A DNA stretch of 64,000 bases from contig JAHLKV010000003.1 in NCBI GenBank assembly GCA_020444475.1, forward strand, positions 124,001 through 188,000, in the 5' to 3' direction. The notes below the pieces were generated by a model that had not been told where the DNA came from, did no database searches, and saw only the letters and a list, made by a program, of their open reading frames with translations. The translations under genes were made by a program, and so were the position numbers. Numbering within the stretch: position 1 is the stretch's first letter; the number at the start of each line of letters is the position of its first letter. The DNA comes from a bacterium (GTDB lineage Bacteria > Zixibacteria > MSB-5A5 > GN15 > FEB-12). This document shows, piece after piece, positions 32,914 through 40,947 of this stretch.

Positions 32914-33810
32914 TCAGTATGTATCTATCGAGAGCGACCGAAGGCGCTCATCGAGATCGACGGATATCTTCGGCTGCAATGTATCAAACCCTTCTGAAAT
33001 GAACAGATCTCCCTTCTCGATAAGGCCGATCTTCTCGAGAAACGATCTATAGTCCTTGCCGTTAATCTGAAGTCCCGCCTCACGCGGCACACGAAGTTTG
33101 ACGTCGGCGTCGGAGCCAAACAGCGACACCTTCACCTCGGGCTCGAGATTCCCAATCTTGACATAGACGATAGTCGACGGTGCTTCGAGCTGCAACTTGC
33201 GCAGCGGCGTGGTCGCCATGTTGAGGTGCATGTCGGAGTTATCACCGCGGCAGACGAGTTCCAGCGGTGTCTTGTCCGAGAACTTCACGATCCAGTCGGA
33301 GATGTTGTCGGTCCGCACGGAGATCGGGCTTCGGAATATCCCGCGATCTTCGGAGAACTCAACCAGTGCCCGACCATCCTGAACCTCGTATGACACTTTC
33401 GGCTTGCGCGTAAACTCCGCAAACCGGGCATAGACCATATCGCGGGTAGCATCGCGAATCGTCAAATCACCATCGCCGACATCAAGCAGCGCGTCGATCT
33501 TCTCCACCGCCGGGTCGAATTCCTCGACGAAGCTGGTTCGTGAGAAGAAGTCGGACTCATCACCGCTTCCGGTCGCGTCGAACGCAATCCAGACAGCAGC
33601 GCCGACCAGTGCGACGGTCGTTAGATAGGAGATAAACTCCAGGCGGGAGCGGGTGAAGATCTTCTCGATACCAATCGCGATCAGCACGATGGGGAACCAG
33701 ATCAGCAGCTCCAGTACGAAGTTGTGATTGATCAAATCCATGTTGACCAGGAGAATCAGACTCCCGGTCAGGATCAGCAGCATCCCCCATCGGAATCTGG
33801 CCGGAGTCAT
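32914..33810 (-). CDS. LiaF-like membrane protein with toast-rack domain
   Basis: A 298-residue protein. The first 85 residues hold three to four membrane helices (RWGMLLILTGSLILLVN, LLIWFPIVLIAIGIEKIF, SYLTTVALVGAAVWIAF) of the DUF5668/LiaF type. The rest is a repetitive beta structure like the toast-rack fold of LiaF/DUF2154 (KIDALLDVGDGDLTIRDAT; LQLEAPSTIVYVKIGNLEPE; VSLFGSDADVKLRVP). Such proteins pair with PspC/LiaS in cell-envelope stress sensing. The start overlaps the pspC-like stop by 4 nt (ATGA), so the two are translated together. Confidence 0.85.
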   Translation of the reverse strand: MTPARFRWGMLLILTGSLILLVNMDLINHNFVLELLIWFPIVLIAIGIEKIFTRSRLEFISYLTTVALVGAAVWIAFDATGSGDESDFFSRTSFVEEFDPAVEKIDALLDVGDGDLTIRDATRDMVYARFAEFTRKPKVSYEVQDGRALVEFSEDRGIFRSPISVRTDNISDWIVKFSDKTPLELVCRGDNSDMHLNMATTPLRKLQLEAPSTIVYVKIGNLEPEVKVSLFGSDADVKLRVPREAGLQINGKDYRSFLEKIGLIEKGDLFISEGFDTLQPKISVDLDERLRSLSIDTY

Positions 33811-34262
33811 GGCGTCGGCCCTCCATTGTTGCCGTTGTATGGCTCACCGTTGTAATCGGAGCGGACATGGCCGTTTTTCGAAGAGAACCTGGCGATGATC
33901 AGGGTGAGTCCGATCAGGATGAGCAGCACGGAGAAGATTTCGGTCCAGGAGACCCAGAACCAGAAGTTCCGCATCAAGAGGATAGCGCCGAGACCGATCA
34001 GGGCAATGCCCGGGATGTATTTGTGCCAGTTGGAATAGCGATACTCGCCGTTGACCGGTTTGGGCGGCTCGACATCAAGCGGCCGGCGCGGGATGATAAT
34101 CCAGGCGATGATGTACGCCAGCAGGCCGATCCCCTTGGCGAAAAAGAGCAAAACCGCCAGGATGCGGATGAACGCGGGGTCGACATTGAAGTACTCACCG
34201 AGCCCGCCGCACACGCCGCCGATCACGGTGCTGCTGTTGGAGCGATATAATCTTTGTTCCAT
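33807..34262 (-). CDS. pspC: PspC domain protein
   Basis: A 151-residue inner-membrane protein. The PspC domain covers residues 3-60: RLYRSNSSTVIGGVCGGLGE, YFNVDPAFIRILAVLLFFAK, then a membrane helix ending in IIIPRRP. A second pair of hydrophobic segments (about 82-125) resembles the LiaF membrane region. PspC toxins/sensors respond to membrane stress such as secretin mislocalisation. Located in an operon with an ECF sigma and an anti-sigma candidate, consistent with an envelope-stress regulon. Confidence 0.9.
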   Translation of the reverse strand: MEQRLYRSNSSTVIGGVCGGLGEYFNVDPAFIRILAVLLFFAKGIGLLAYIIAWIIIPRRPLDVEPPKPVNGEYRYSNWHKYIPGIALIGLGAILLMRNFWFWVSWTEIFSVLLILIGLTLIIARFSSKNGHVRSDYNGEPYNGNNGGPTP

Positions 34263-34361
34263 GAACGTTTTTCCTCCATTTGCGGTCTTGTCGACCCTGA
34301 GATACTATACGAGCCGGACCGACAAAAGTTTACCGCGGGGAGGAAAAATCAAGTGGGGAGG

Positions 34362-35525
34362 CTACTTGCGGTCCAATTCGTCAAGATACCGTCGGGCTCT
34401 CTTGCCGACCACCGAACTGGTATCGGCGGCCATACCTTCGATCTGGGAGATCATGGTCGAACGCTCGGAATCGCTGTCGGTCAGTTTCGCGATCTGGTAG
34501 CAGGCTTCAAGGAGCTGCGATTGCTGAGTATCGAACGACAGCGGGGTGGCGGTCGGCTTGTAATGCTCCCGACTCTGAGGCTGCTCCTTTTTGGAAAGCC
34601 CTAGCGCCTCTCCCCCGTTTGCCGGGGTGGCTTTCATGAGGCTGTCGCGCTGGGCACGGTACACGGCCAGGAGGGCGGATGTATCGACTGTCTCGGCAAC
34701 CTGCTCCTCGGCCACGGCAGTTTCATCCGAAAAGTCAGTCGTAATCGGCGCACTTTGCGCCCGGGTGGCGGCGGGGGCGGCGCGACGACTGGACGGCGGT
34801 TCCGAAACCACTTCCACGCCCGGTGACTGGACCACCACCGGTGATTCTTCTTCCAGCGCGCTAGTCGGTGATTTAATCTCAGGCATCGGGGTCGGCGCAG
34901 GTTCTGATTTCGGTGGCGTAGGTATCGACTTTCTCGCGATCTCGAACTTCTCAACGTCTTTCGCCTCGTTGGTCGCCGGGGTCGACTCGCGAGGGGGCTG
35001 CGGTTCGGGTTCAACCGACGATGCAATATCTCTATCCGCCTGCGTGTCGTCCAGTCCAGCCGCACCTTCATCATCCGCAGCATCGATCGACTGCATCGTA
35101 TCGAGCTTCACCACCGCCGGCGTCTCGAGGCGGTCGGTCTCGCTCATGCCTTTTGGGGTCGGGCCGAATATGTCGCTTTCGTGGTAGCCGATAAATCCGA
35201 GGAAGGCAATCGAGGCTGCCACGCCGATCCACTTCCACGTTGCCCCGCCCCGCCCTTTCGGCCGCACCGGCTCGACATTGGCGGGTGTCGCGGATGCAAA
35301 TCCCAATCGCGCTTCAATGCTTTGCGCCTGTCGCTCGAAGAAGCCGTCATCGACTTCCAGCTCGCTGTGCATCCGCACGAACTCATCGAGTCGACCGATC
35401 TCTTCGAGCAGTTTCCGCCCCTCGGGCGAGTCTTTCAGGTAGTCGTCGACCAACTGGTACTCGTCCGGCGGGAGGCTCTTGTCAAAGTAGCCCGAGATGC
35501 GATCTCTGAAATACGATTCGTCCAT
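34362..35525 (-). CDS. probable anti-sigma factor, transmembrane
   Basis: A 387-residue protein directly after the ECF sigma gene (25 nt). Residues 1-75 are a helical N-terminal domain (MDESYFRDRISGYFDKSLPP, then DYLKDSPEGRKLLEEIGRL) like the zf-HC2 anti-sigma domain but with no Cys/His zinc ligands. One membrane helix lies at about 96-112 (WKWIGVAASIAFLGFIGY); the remaining ~270 residues are periplasmic, Pro/Ser/Thr/Glu-rich and likely disordered, ending in a small helical domain (LLEACYQIAKLTDSDSERST). Anti-sigma role inferred from layout and neighbour. Confidence 0.75.
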   Translation of the reverse strand: MDESYFRDRISGYFDKSLPPDEYQLVDDYLKDSPEGRKLLEEIGRLDEFVRMHSELEVDDGFFERQAQSIEARLGFASATPANVEPVRPKGRGGATWKWIGVAASIAFLGFIGYHESDIFGPTPKGMSETDRLETPAVVKLDTMQSIDAADDEGAAGLDDTQADRDIASSVEPEPQPPRESTPATNEAKDVEKFEIARKSIPTPPKSEPAPTPMPEIKSPTSALEEESPVVVQSPGVEVVSEPPSSRRAAPAATRAQSAPITTDFSDETAVAEEQVAETVDTSALLAVYRAQRDSLMKATPANGGEALGLSKKEQPQSREHYKPTATPLSFDTQQSQLLEACYQIAKLTDSDSERSTMISQIEGMAADTSSVVGKRARRYLDELDRK

Positions 35526-35550
35526 TACTGCCCACTGCCTCGTGAGGCTT

Positions 35551-36162
35551 TCATTCCAACAGGTCTTTCAATTCGTCGAGCAGGTACCTTCGCGCCCGAT
35601 ACAGACGCGAATCCACCGTCCCGGGGGGTATCTTCAGGTAACTGCCGATCATGGCATAATCCATATTCTCGAAATGCCGAAGCACAAACACCGACCGATA
35701 CAAAACCGGCATCGCCCACAGTGCTTTGTAGAATCGCTCCTGCGCCTCGCCGTTCATCATTTTCTCCAGCGGTCCGAGTTCGGTGTCGACCGGGTTGAAG
35801 CCGCTCTCTTTCATCTGGTCCAGCGATTGGGTCTTTTCCTGACGCCGCAGTTCGTTGTAGGCCAGATTGCGGGCGATAGTCGACAGCCAGGGATAGAAAT
35901 CGTACTCGGATCGGAATTTCTTGATATTCTGCCATGCCCGTACAAACGCCTCCTGGACAACATCGTCCGCCCGGTCGGTCGAGCCGACCAGCGATGCTAT
36001 GAACCGAAACAGCTTTTTCTGGTGGAGCCGGATTAACTGACCGAATGCCCGCTGGTCGCCGTTCTGGGCCGCCTCGACCAGCTTCCGCTCATTCACCTCG
36101 CTACCCGGTTGTACCGGCCCGCCGGTGGTTTCTTCCTGCTTTTTTTGCGGTTCGGCGCTCAC
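35551..36162 (-). CDS. ECF RNA polymerase sigma factor
   Basis: A 203-residue group-4 sigma factor with a GTG start overlapping the holA stop by 4 nt. Region 2 is about 30-95 (GDQRAFGQLIRLHQKKLFRF, DDVVQEAFVRAWQNIKKFR, YPWLSTIARNLAYNELRRQE) and region 4 about 140-195 (LPVLY-type helix, DYAMIGSYLKIPPGTVDSRL, YRARRYLLDEL). Subfamily cannot be told by eye; RpoE-like. It probably controls the pspC/LiaF-like genes downstream and is held by the transmembrane anti-sigma factor. Confidence 0.93.
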   Translation of the reverse strand: MSAEPQKKQEETTGGPVQPGSEVNERKLVEAAQNGDQRAFGQLIRLHQKKLFRFIASLVGSTDRADDVVQEAFVRAWQNIKKFRSEYDFYPWLSTIARNLAYNELRRQEKTQSLDQMKESGFNPVDTELGPLEKMMNGEAQERFYKALWAMPVLYRSVFVLRHFENMDYAMIGSYLKIPPGTVDSRLYRARRYLLDELKDLLE

Positions 36163-37151
36163 TGGGCGGGAGTCTCCATGACCGAAAGCATCAGCATCTC
36201 CATGGCGGCCTCAGGCTTGACCCGCCCTTTGCGCATATCCGATTGCGTCTCAGCGGTTTTGATAATAAACCGCTCCAGCTGCTCTTCGCTGAATCGATTC
36301 GCCTGCGGCTGAAGTGTCCGGACCAGCCAACGGAAGCGCGGATGAACCTGCCCGCCCGTTTTGAGCAAGTAGAGATTGATAAAGTGCTGCCCGAGGCTGT
36401 ACAGAAGCGCCCCGGATACATCCCCCCCGGCCATCAGCTTGTGCAGCATCTTGAAGACCTGCCGACGGTCGCCATCGACAACATAATCCGCCAGCTTAAA
36501 CACATCGTAGACCTCGAAGCCGGAACAGATCATCCGGACATCATCAAGCGTCACCTCGCCGGTCCGCTCTTTGTATTCGATCAGCTTGTCGGCCTCGCGT
36601 TCCAGCGCCCCCCGGTTGCCGGCAATCATCTCAGTGAAGAGGCGAAGCGCCTCCTGTTCGATGGTCATCTTATGGTTGGCGAGCATGCGCTGGAGCGTCC
36701 GGGCCGCTTCCTGCGGCGTCAGACGGCCGAACTCGACTACCACCTCGGCGATGGTCTGGATATTCTTGTAGAACGCCGAGTTCTTTTTGGGCGCTTTGTC
36801 GGCCGGACTGGAGAAAACGACAATCCGGTTCGGGTCGGGCGGGGTGAGCATTTTGGCGACCTTCTGGATCTCGGTCGGCTTGTAGCTCTGGAACGAAGTG
36901 ACGATTATGACCTGCCGGTCACCGAGCATCGGGAACGCCTGCAGCTCGGCCAGCAGGTCGGCGACCGGCGTTTTGCGGCCGTCGATCCGGGTGTAGTTGG
37001 TAATCATCTGACGGCTGGGGAGAAACTGCCGGGCCACATATTTCTCAGCCTCGGAAATACGAAAGTCTTCGGGGCCGAAGAAGTAGTACGACGGCTTGAA
37101 CTTCCCCGCCTTGATGTCGCTGAGTAACTGATTGGGAGAGATGACGGCCAT
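36159..37151 (-). CDS. holA: DNA polymerase III delta subunit
   Basis: A 330-residue HolA, start at MAVISPNQL (no strong ribosome site; an upstream in-frame extension would enter the neighbouring gene). Features: YYFFGPEDFRISEAEKYVA near the N-terminus (degenerate AAA+ domain), then PMLGDRQVIIV and PDPNRIVVFSSPADK, and the helical C-terminal domain (about 210-330) with VYDVFKLADYVVDGDRR. It opens the beta clamp in the clamp loader. Overlaps the sigma-factor start by 4 nt. Confidence 0.92.
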   Translation of the reverse strand: MAVISPNQLLSDIKAGKFKPSYYFFGPEDFRISEAEKYVARQFLPSRQMITNYTRIDGRKTPVADLLAELQAFPMLGDRQVIIVTSFQSYKPTEIQKVAKMLTPPDPNRIVVFSSPADKAPKKNSAFYKNIQTIAEVVVEFGRLTPQEAARTLQRMLANHKMTIEQEALRLFTEMIAGNRGALEREADKLIEYKERTGEVTLDDVRMICSGFEVYDVFKLADYVVDGDRRQVFKMLHKLMAGGDVSGALLYSLGQHFINLYLLKTGGQVHPRFRWLVRTLQPQANRFSEEQLERFIIKTAETQSDMRKGRVKPEAAMEMLMLSVMETPAQ

Positions 37152-37182
37152 GCCGTAGTATAGCACGGCCGCGCGGCGCGGG

Positions 37183-37602
37183 TCAATCCAAAAGGGCGTC
37201 GAAAGCGTCGTTTTGCGATGTTGGTATCCATTCCAACGAGAAGCGGTACTTGCGCTTATACTTCCGCGCCTTGGCCATGAGGGGAGCAAACGACATCGGC
37301 GCCTGCTCGGTTTCGTTGACCTGGCTGATCACCCGGGAGTTGTTGCCGAAAATCGAGTAGGTGTGGTTTTTGAAGTACTTTTGGTTGGAGTCGATAAACT
37401 CCAGCAGCGCCAGCAGAGAGGCGAAATCGCAGTGGTCGGGGTTGACGCCCTGGAAGGGGGCCTTGAACTTGATCCCGATATCGGGAATCGAGAAGGTGAC
37501 GACCGCTTTGATGTTGTCCTCGGGGTCGGCGCCGATTTCGTACGAGCCAAAGAAGCAATCCATGCCGGCTCTGAGTGCAACCGCCGTGCCCGGTTGTGAC
37601 AT
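37183..37602 (-). CDS. RNase H-like hypothetical protein
   Basis: A 139-residue protein (M1 at 37602; M14, MDCFFGSYE, is an alternative start and fits an RNase-H first strand better). Strands FFGSYEIGADPEDN and YSIFGNNSRVISQVN and the C-terminal YRFSLEWIPTSQNDAFDALL resemble the RNase H-like fold, where a late Asp coordinates metal: the SQNDAFD segment is the likely site. Catalytic set is not certain. It precedes holA by 31 nt. Possible roles are RNA/DNA-hybrid processing or an inactive fold; low certainty. Confidence 0.6.
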   Translation of the reverse strand: MSQPGTAVALRAGMDCFFGSYEIGADPEDNIKAVVTFSIPDIGIKFKAPFQGVNPDHCDFASLLALLEFIDSNQKYFKNHTYSIFGNNSRVISQVNETEQAPMSFAPLMAKARKYKRKYRFSLEWIPTSQNDAFDALLD

Positions 37603-37699
37603 AGGGTTGGGATGTTGTGGCTCAACGGGTTAGGGGTGTATGGGGAGTTGTCGATATGCAAGGGGTAGCAGGGTTTGGGAGGGGGGGCCTGACTGGACT

Positions 37700-37858
37700 G
37701 GGTACCCCACCGCTTGCGGTGAGCCGAGTCAATCGCTATTCTTCGTTCGAAAGTGCATAGTAGTGGGTACCCCACCGCTTGCGGTGGGCCGAGTCAATCG
37801 CTATTCTTCATTCGAAAGTGCATGGTAGCGGGTACCCCACCGCTTGCGGTGGGCCGAG
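37700..37858 (-). repeat. REP array left of the RAYT gene (65-bp period)
   Basis: The core CCCACCGCTTGCGGTGGG (first copy with one change) starts within units beginning at 37700, 37765 and 37830, exactly 65 bp apart; the spacer (AATCGCTATTCTTC, TTCGAAAGTGCAT) is conserved too. The third unit ends 2 nt before the transposase stop codon. Upstream at about 37640-37690 the DNA is G-rich (runs of 4-7 G). Confidence 0.9.
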
Positions 37859-37859
37859 T

Positions 37860-38390
37860 CTACTGGAGTTCTATCGAATCGATCTCTACAGGACCGTCTG
37901 TTTCTCCTTCGTACCAACGGTAGCTCGACCAAAGCCAATCTCCCTGATTCTTCGCTAACCCCCGTTGCACCGGATTCTTGTGGCAGTATTTGATTTTCTC
38001 AAGCACGACCTCGGGAGTTCTGCAATTGTGATCATGGCATCTACGCATCCAGAATACTCTCCGGGACTCGCCATTGCGATTGACCCAGAGCATCTGTGTG
38101 GTAACGTCCTCAGGGAGCAGTGGCAACATCCGCTTTGCCGAGAGTGATTTCAATTCTCCGATCGCTCTGCCTATCTTCATAGGTTTCGTAGGGCACAGAA
38201 CCATATGTACATGGTCGGGCATGATTACGTACGCGAGGACTTTCACCTCGTACTTTTGCTTCCACTTGAAAAGCTCATCCAAAAACAGCCGAGCGATCTT
38301 CGGCTTCTGGAGAAGTTTGAGTCGTTGGTGACAGCACATAGTCACGAATCTCGCTGTGCCGATATCATCGAAATGCTCAAGCCGTGCCAA
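37860..38390 (-). CDS. REP-associated tyrosine transposase (RAYT)
   Basis: A 176-residue Y1/HUH-type transposase domain protein. I start it at a TTG (ARLEHFDDIGTAR), with GGGGAGG 7 nt upstream; a longer reading would begin inside the repeat. The HUH motif is HVH in MPDHVHMVL; the catalytic tyrosine is in KIKYCHKNPVQRGL. RAYTs are domesticated IS200/IS605 relatives that act on REP/BIME palindromes in cis. Here the gene is flanked by inverted arrays of one palindrome, the expected substrate. No accessory IS200 end structures such as tnpB were seen. Confidence 0.9.
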   Translation of the reverse strand: MARLEHFDDIGTARFVTMCCHQRLKLLQKPKIARLFLDELFKWKQKYEVKVLAYVIMPDHVHMVLCPTKPMKIGRAIGELKSLSAKRMLPLLPEDVTTQMLWVNRNGESRRVFWMRRCHDHNCRTPEVVLEKIKYCHKNPVQRGLAKNQGDWLWSSYRWYEGETDGPVEIDSIELQ

Positions 38391-38400
38391 TGGAAATCCT

Positions 38401-38940
38401 CCCCGAATGTTGAGTATCAGGCAACCGGCCCACCGCAAGCGGTGGGGTACCCTTCCTGCGATTGCAAGACCAGAACTAGACTAGCGGCGCCGAGTGCTGT
38501 TCACAATCACATTCCGAATGCAAGCTCGTCCTGAATCCGCTGCGACGGGGTACGGAACACTTCCCCGGATGTTGAGTATCAGGCGACCGGCCCACCGCAA
38601 GCGGTGGGGTACCCTTCATGCGATTGCAAGACCAGAACTAGACCAGCGGCGCCGAGTGCTGTTCACAATCGCATTCCGAATGCAAGCTCGTCCTGAATCC
38701 GCTGCGACGGGGTACGGAACACTTCCCCGGATGTTGAGTATCAGGCAATCGGCCCACCGCAAGCGGTGGGGTACCCTTCCTGCGATTGCAAGACCAGAAC
38801 TAGACTAGCGGCGCCGAGTGCTGTTCACAATCACATTCCGAATGCAAGCTCGTCCTGAATCCGCTGCGACGGGGTACGGAACACTTCCCCGGATGTTGAG
38901 TATCAGGCGACCGGCCCACCGCAAGCGGTGGGGTACCCTC
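38401..38940 (-). repeat. 162-bp tandem repeat with REP cores (3.3 copies)
   Basis: The palindrome recurs at 38427, 38589, 38751 and 38913 in the opposite orientation to the left array, 162 bp apart. The rest of the unit (GATGTTGAGTATCAGGC, GCTGTTCACAATC, CTCGTCCTGAATCCGCTGCG) is also nearly identical. The first copy lies 11 nt before the RAYT start, so the repeat contains the transposase leader. Copies differ by only a few bases, indicating recent amplification. Confidence 0.92.
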
Positions 38941-38942
38941 AA

Positions 38943-39680
38943 CTAATCTACGCGCTCGTAAGTGCTCAAACACATATCGTCTATTCTCTTTGCCGTTTCC
39001 GCATCGATAACCGTACGCCAGCCTCTGCACCGGCCGGGTTCTCCCGCGTCCACATAGAATATCCAGACAGGCGACGGCTCAGCAAAATGAGGTCGGGCCC
39101 TACTATGTCGGTTCCAAAGCACGAGTCTTCCGACACACGGATTGCCTGGCGCCCCTCCTGCAGCCTGCCTTGCCGCATGCAGAAAGCCCGTTGCGGGGCA
39201 TTCAGTGCTGCGACCGAGTATCTCTTCCGAGACGAGCGTGGAAATATAGTTCGCCTTTTCCCCCGAGCGGTCAAAGATGAGCGGTTCCGAAGTCGAGTCG
39301 GGTGCGGTGCGAATGTCGACAAGGTTACCACTGGACGAATCAATCCGGACAATCAGGTTGGTTGTCAGACTATCACTTCCCTCGTGCGGGATGCGAAGCG
39401 AGTCATACCGTACAACCCAGACGCGTAGGGAGTCGGTCCTGCTCCAGAGAAACGGCGTAAGCGAGTCAATGATGGTTTCGATACGAACCGCGATCCTCCC
39501 ACCTTCCAACATCGAACCGGCCGTGGCAGAATCAAGACCCAGGAAACAAACGCTGGCCGCAGTGGCGTCGGCGGATATCTCAACGCCTCGCTTCGATACA
39601 TCTGGAGCTTCAGTCGCTTCCGCAAGGAAAGGGAGTGATAGGCTCAGCCAGACGCTTGATAGTACGATTACTAAACGCAT
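38943..39680 (-). CDS. secreted hypothetical protein
   Basis: A 245-residue protein with a signal peptide (MRLVIVLSSVWLSLSLPFLA, cleavage near AEA). The mature part is rich in Ser/Asp/Arg with predicted strands; five cysteines occur (VCFLG, ECPATG, NPCVG, GRCRGW, DMCLS), mainly in the C-terminal half. No family recognised. The stop codon lies 2-3 nt from the edge of the 162-bp repeat, so the array has inserted or grown immediately behind the gene. Confidence 0.65.
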   Translation of the reverse strand: MRLVIVLSSVWLSLSLPFLAEATEAPDVSKRGVEISADATAASVCFLGLDSATAGSMLEGGRIAVRIETIIDSLTPFLWSRTDSLRVWVVRYDSLRIPHEGSDSLTTNLIVRIDSSSGNLVDIRTAPDSTSEPLIFDRSGEKANYISTLVSEEILGRSTECPATGFLHAARQAAGGAPGNPCVGRLVLWNRHSRARPHFAEPSPVWIFYVDAGEPGRCRGWRTVIDAETAKRIDDMCLSTYERVD

Positions 39681-39820
39681 AGTGACTCTTCTAGCTGATG
39701 ATTCGACAACGTGCGGAATACCGCTCCCCCCGAGGAGAGGTGATAGTCACTGCTTCAATCGCAATGTAGTAAATGCCCGACCAAATATGCAAGCACATTG
39801 CTTGAATCTCACTTTGACCA

Positions 39821-39847
39821 GCCGGGCTGCAAGCAGCCTCGGCCTAC
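39821..39847. repeat. REP-like element, family 3, copy 1
   Basis: GGCTGCAAGCAGCC with flank CCTCGGCCTAC. A second copy at 59176-59202 differs by one base in 27. The tip is again GC-TT-GC on the minus strand. Confidence 0.7.
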
Positions 39848-39863
39848 GAATCACCCTCCATAC

Positions 39864-39891
39864 AAAAAGGCTGCCCCTGGTGGGGCAGCCT
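39864..39891 (-). terminator. bidirectional terminator
   Basis: AGGCTGCCCC and GGGGCAGCCT around TGGT; TTTTT follows on the minus strand and TTTCTTT on the plus strand. Serves the Cys-rich gene at 39931-40299. Confidence 0.85.
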
Positions 39892-39930
39892 TTCTTTCAG
39901 TCGAATACAATCGCCTGAATCAGTTGCGTC

Positions 39931-40299
39931 TTACTTGCCGGGAGCCGGCGCGCCCGCCTTTTTCGGACAGGCGTTTTTCTGGCAGGCGCCCGGAGTGCTT
40001 GAACAAGACTGACGTTTCGTGCAGGTCGCCTTGTCAGGGCAGTTCTCGGTGCAGTTTGCCTTACAGTTCGCCTTGCACTCGGCGGAACACGTTCCCGTGC
40101 ACTTGCCGTCGGCCTTCGTGGCACAGGTCTTGGTGCACTCGGCCTTGTTGGCGCAGACTTTACCGCACGCCTTCTCGGCGGTTGGCGCCTTCTGCGCCGG
40201 CGGGTTTTTGACGGTAGCGGTCTGTTCCGCCTGGACGCCCAGCGCAAACACCGCCACTATCGTCAACGCAACGATCAGAATCAGAGAGTGTTTTTTCAT
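39931..40299 (-). CDS. small secreted Cys/Lys-rich protein
   Basis: A 122-residue precursor: signal peptide (MKKHSLILIVALTIVAVFAL, cleavage near GVQA), then a Lys/Thr-rich mature part with fourteen cysteines spaced three to five residues apart (CGKVC, ECTKTC, KCTGTC, ECKANCKANCTENC). The periodic C-x3-C pattern suggests metal binding or a cross-linked fibre-like peptide. Reminiscent of low-complexity Cys-rich repeats in metal-binding proteins, but I recognise no family. Followed by a strong terminator. Confidence 0.75.
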   Translation of the reverse strand: MKKHSLILIVALTIVAVFALGVQAEQTATVKNPPAQKAPTAEKACGKVCANKAECTKTCATKADGKCTGTCSAECKANCKANCTENCPDKATCTKRQSCSSTPGACQKNACPKKAGAPAPGK

Positions 40300-40378
40300 T
40301 CTTCAATCCTGCGTTAAGAAGTTCTACGATTCGAAATGTCTTACCGGGGCCACGCGAATTCATGGCCGTTGCCGCGCA

Positions 40379-40825
40379 TCAAATCCGTAGAACTGTCGAG
40401 GCGATACTCAAATGAACCGCCCGTGGAGGAGGCAAATCCGGCGATTCAACAGTGACCGCCGTGCAGGAATAGGTCAGCTGAGAAATTGTGTGCAGATGAA
40501 TGGAGTTCGTACCCGGTGTAGTCGCCCGGATGGGGCCGTCGGCTATCAGCGATACGAGTAAGTAGAAAGAACAGGGATTGCACTCCGGACGGTGCCCGCA
40601 CTGCTCAGCGTCGTCGGTCTCCGCAGGCTCGGAGCAGAGTTCTTCGGCAAAGCAACAGGATCCCACGGCGCCGCAGGCCGTCGTCTCCGCCCGACCGCAC
40701 GCGTCGACAGCCTCTTCCCCCCGCTCCGGACAGACCCCCGACAACGAGACCAGGCACTCGGCATAACTCATCATCGAGGCCGAGAACAAAGTCAGGACTG
40801 TCAAGATCGCCAGAAAGCGTTTCAC
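40379..40825 (-). CDS. secreted Cys-rich hypothetical protein
   Basis: A 148-residue precursor with GTG start (GGAG 6 nt upstream). A signal peptide (MKRFLAILTVLTLFSASMMS, cleavage near SYA) is followed by a Cys-rich segment of about 55 residues (CLVSLSGVC, ACGRAETTACG, SCCFAEELC, QCGHRPECNPC), then a membrane-spanning-like stretch FYLLVSLIADG and a short Thr/Pro tail. The cysteine pairs could bind metal. It sits 80 nt upstream of the other Cys-rich gene, same strand; probably co-transcribed. A TATAAT-like hexamer lies at 40893-40898. No family recognised. Confidence 0.68.
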   Translation of the reverse strand: MKRFLAILTVLTLFSASMMSYAECLVSLSGVCPERGEEAVDACGRAETTACGAVGSCCFAEELCSEPAETDDAEQCGHRPECNPCSFYLLVSLIADGPIRATTPGTNSIHLHTISQLTYSCTAVTVESPDLPPPRAVHLSIASTVLRI

Positions 40826-40947
40826 TTGAGGCTCCGGAAATTTCGAAGAGGTCCCCGGGCGCCGACCTCACCAAACAACTACCATATGATCCATTATACA
40901 TTACCGGGCAGATTCAGGCTACGGTTATTTTGTAACGGAAGGGGAGC

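Noticed and set aside
38494..38808. A 104-codon open frame with internal repeats
   Set aside because: Its repeat is only the 162-bp (54-codon) DNA period of the REP array; no ribosome site or signal peptide.
38401..38940. A possible CRISPR array
   Set aside because: The unit is 162 bp with the whole unit conserved, not short repeats with unique spacers, and no cas genes are near.
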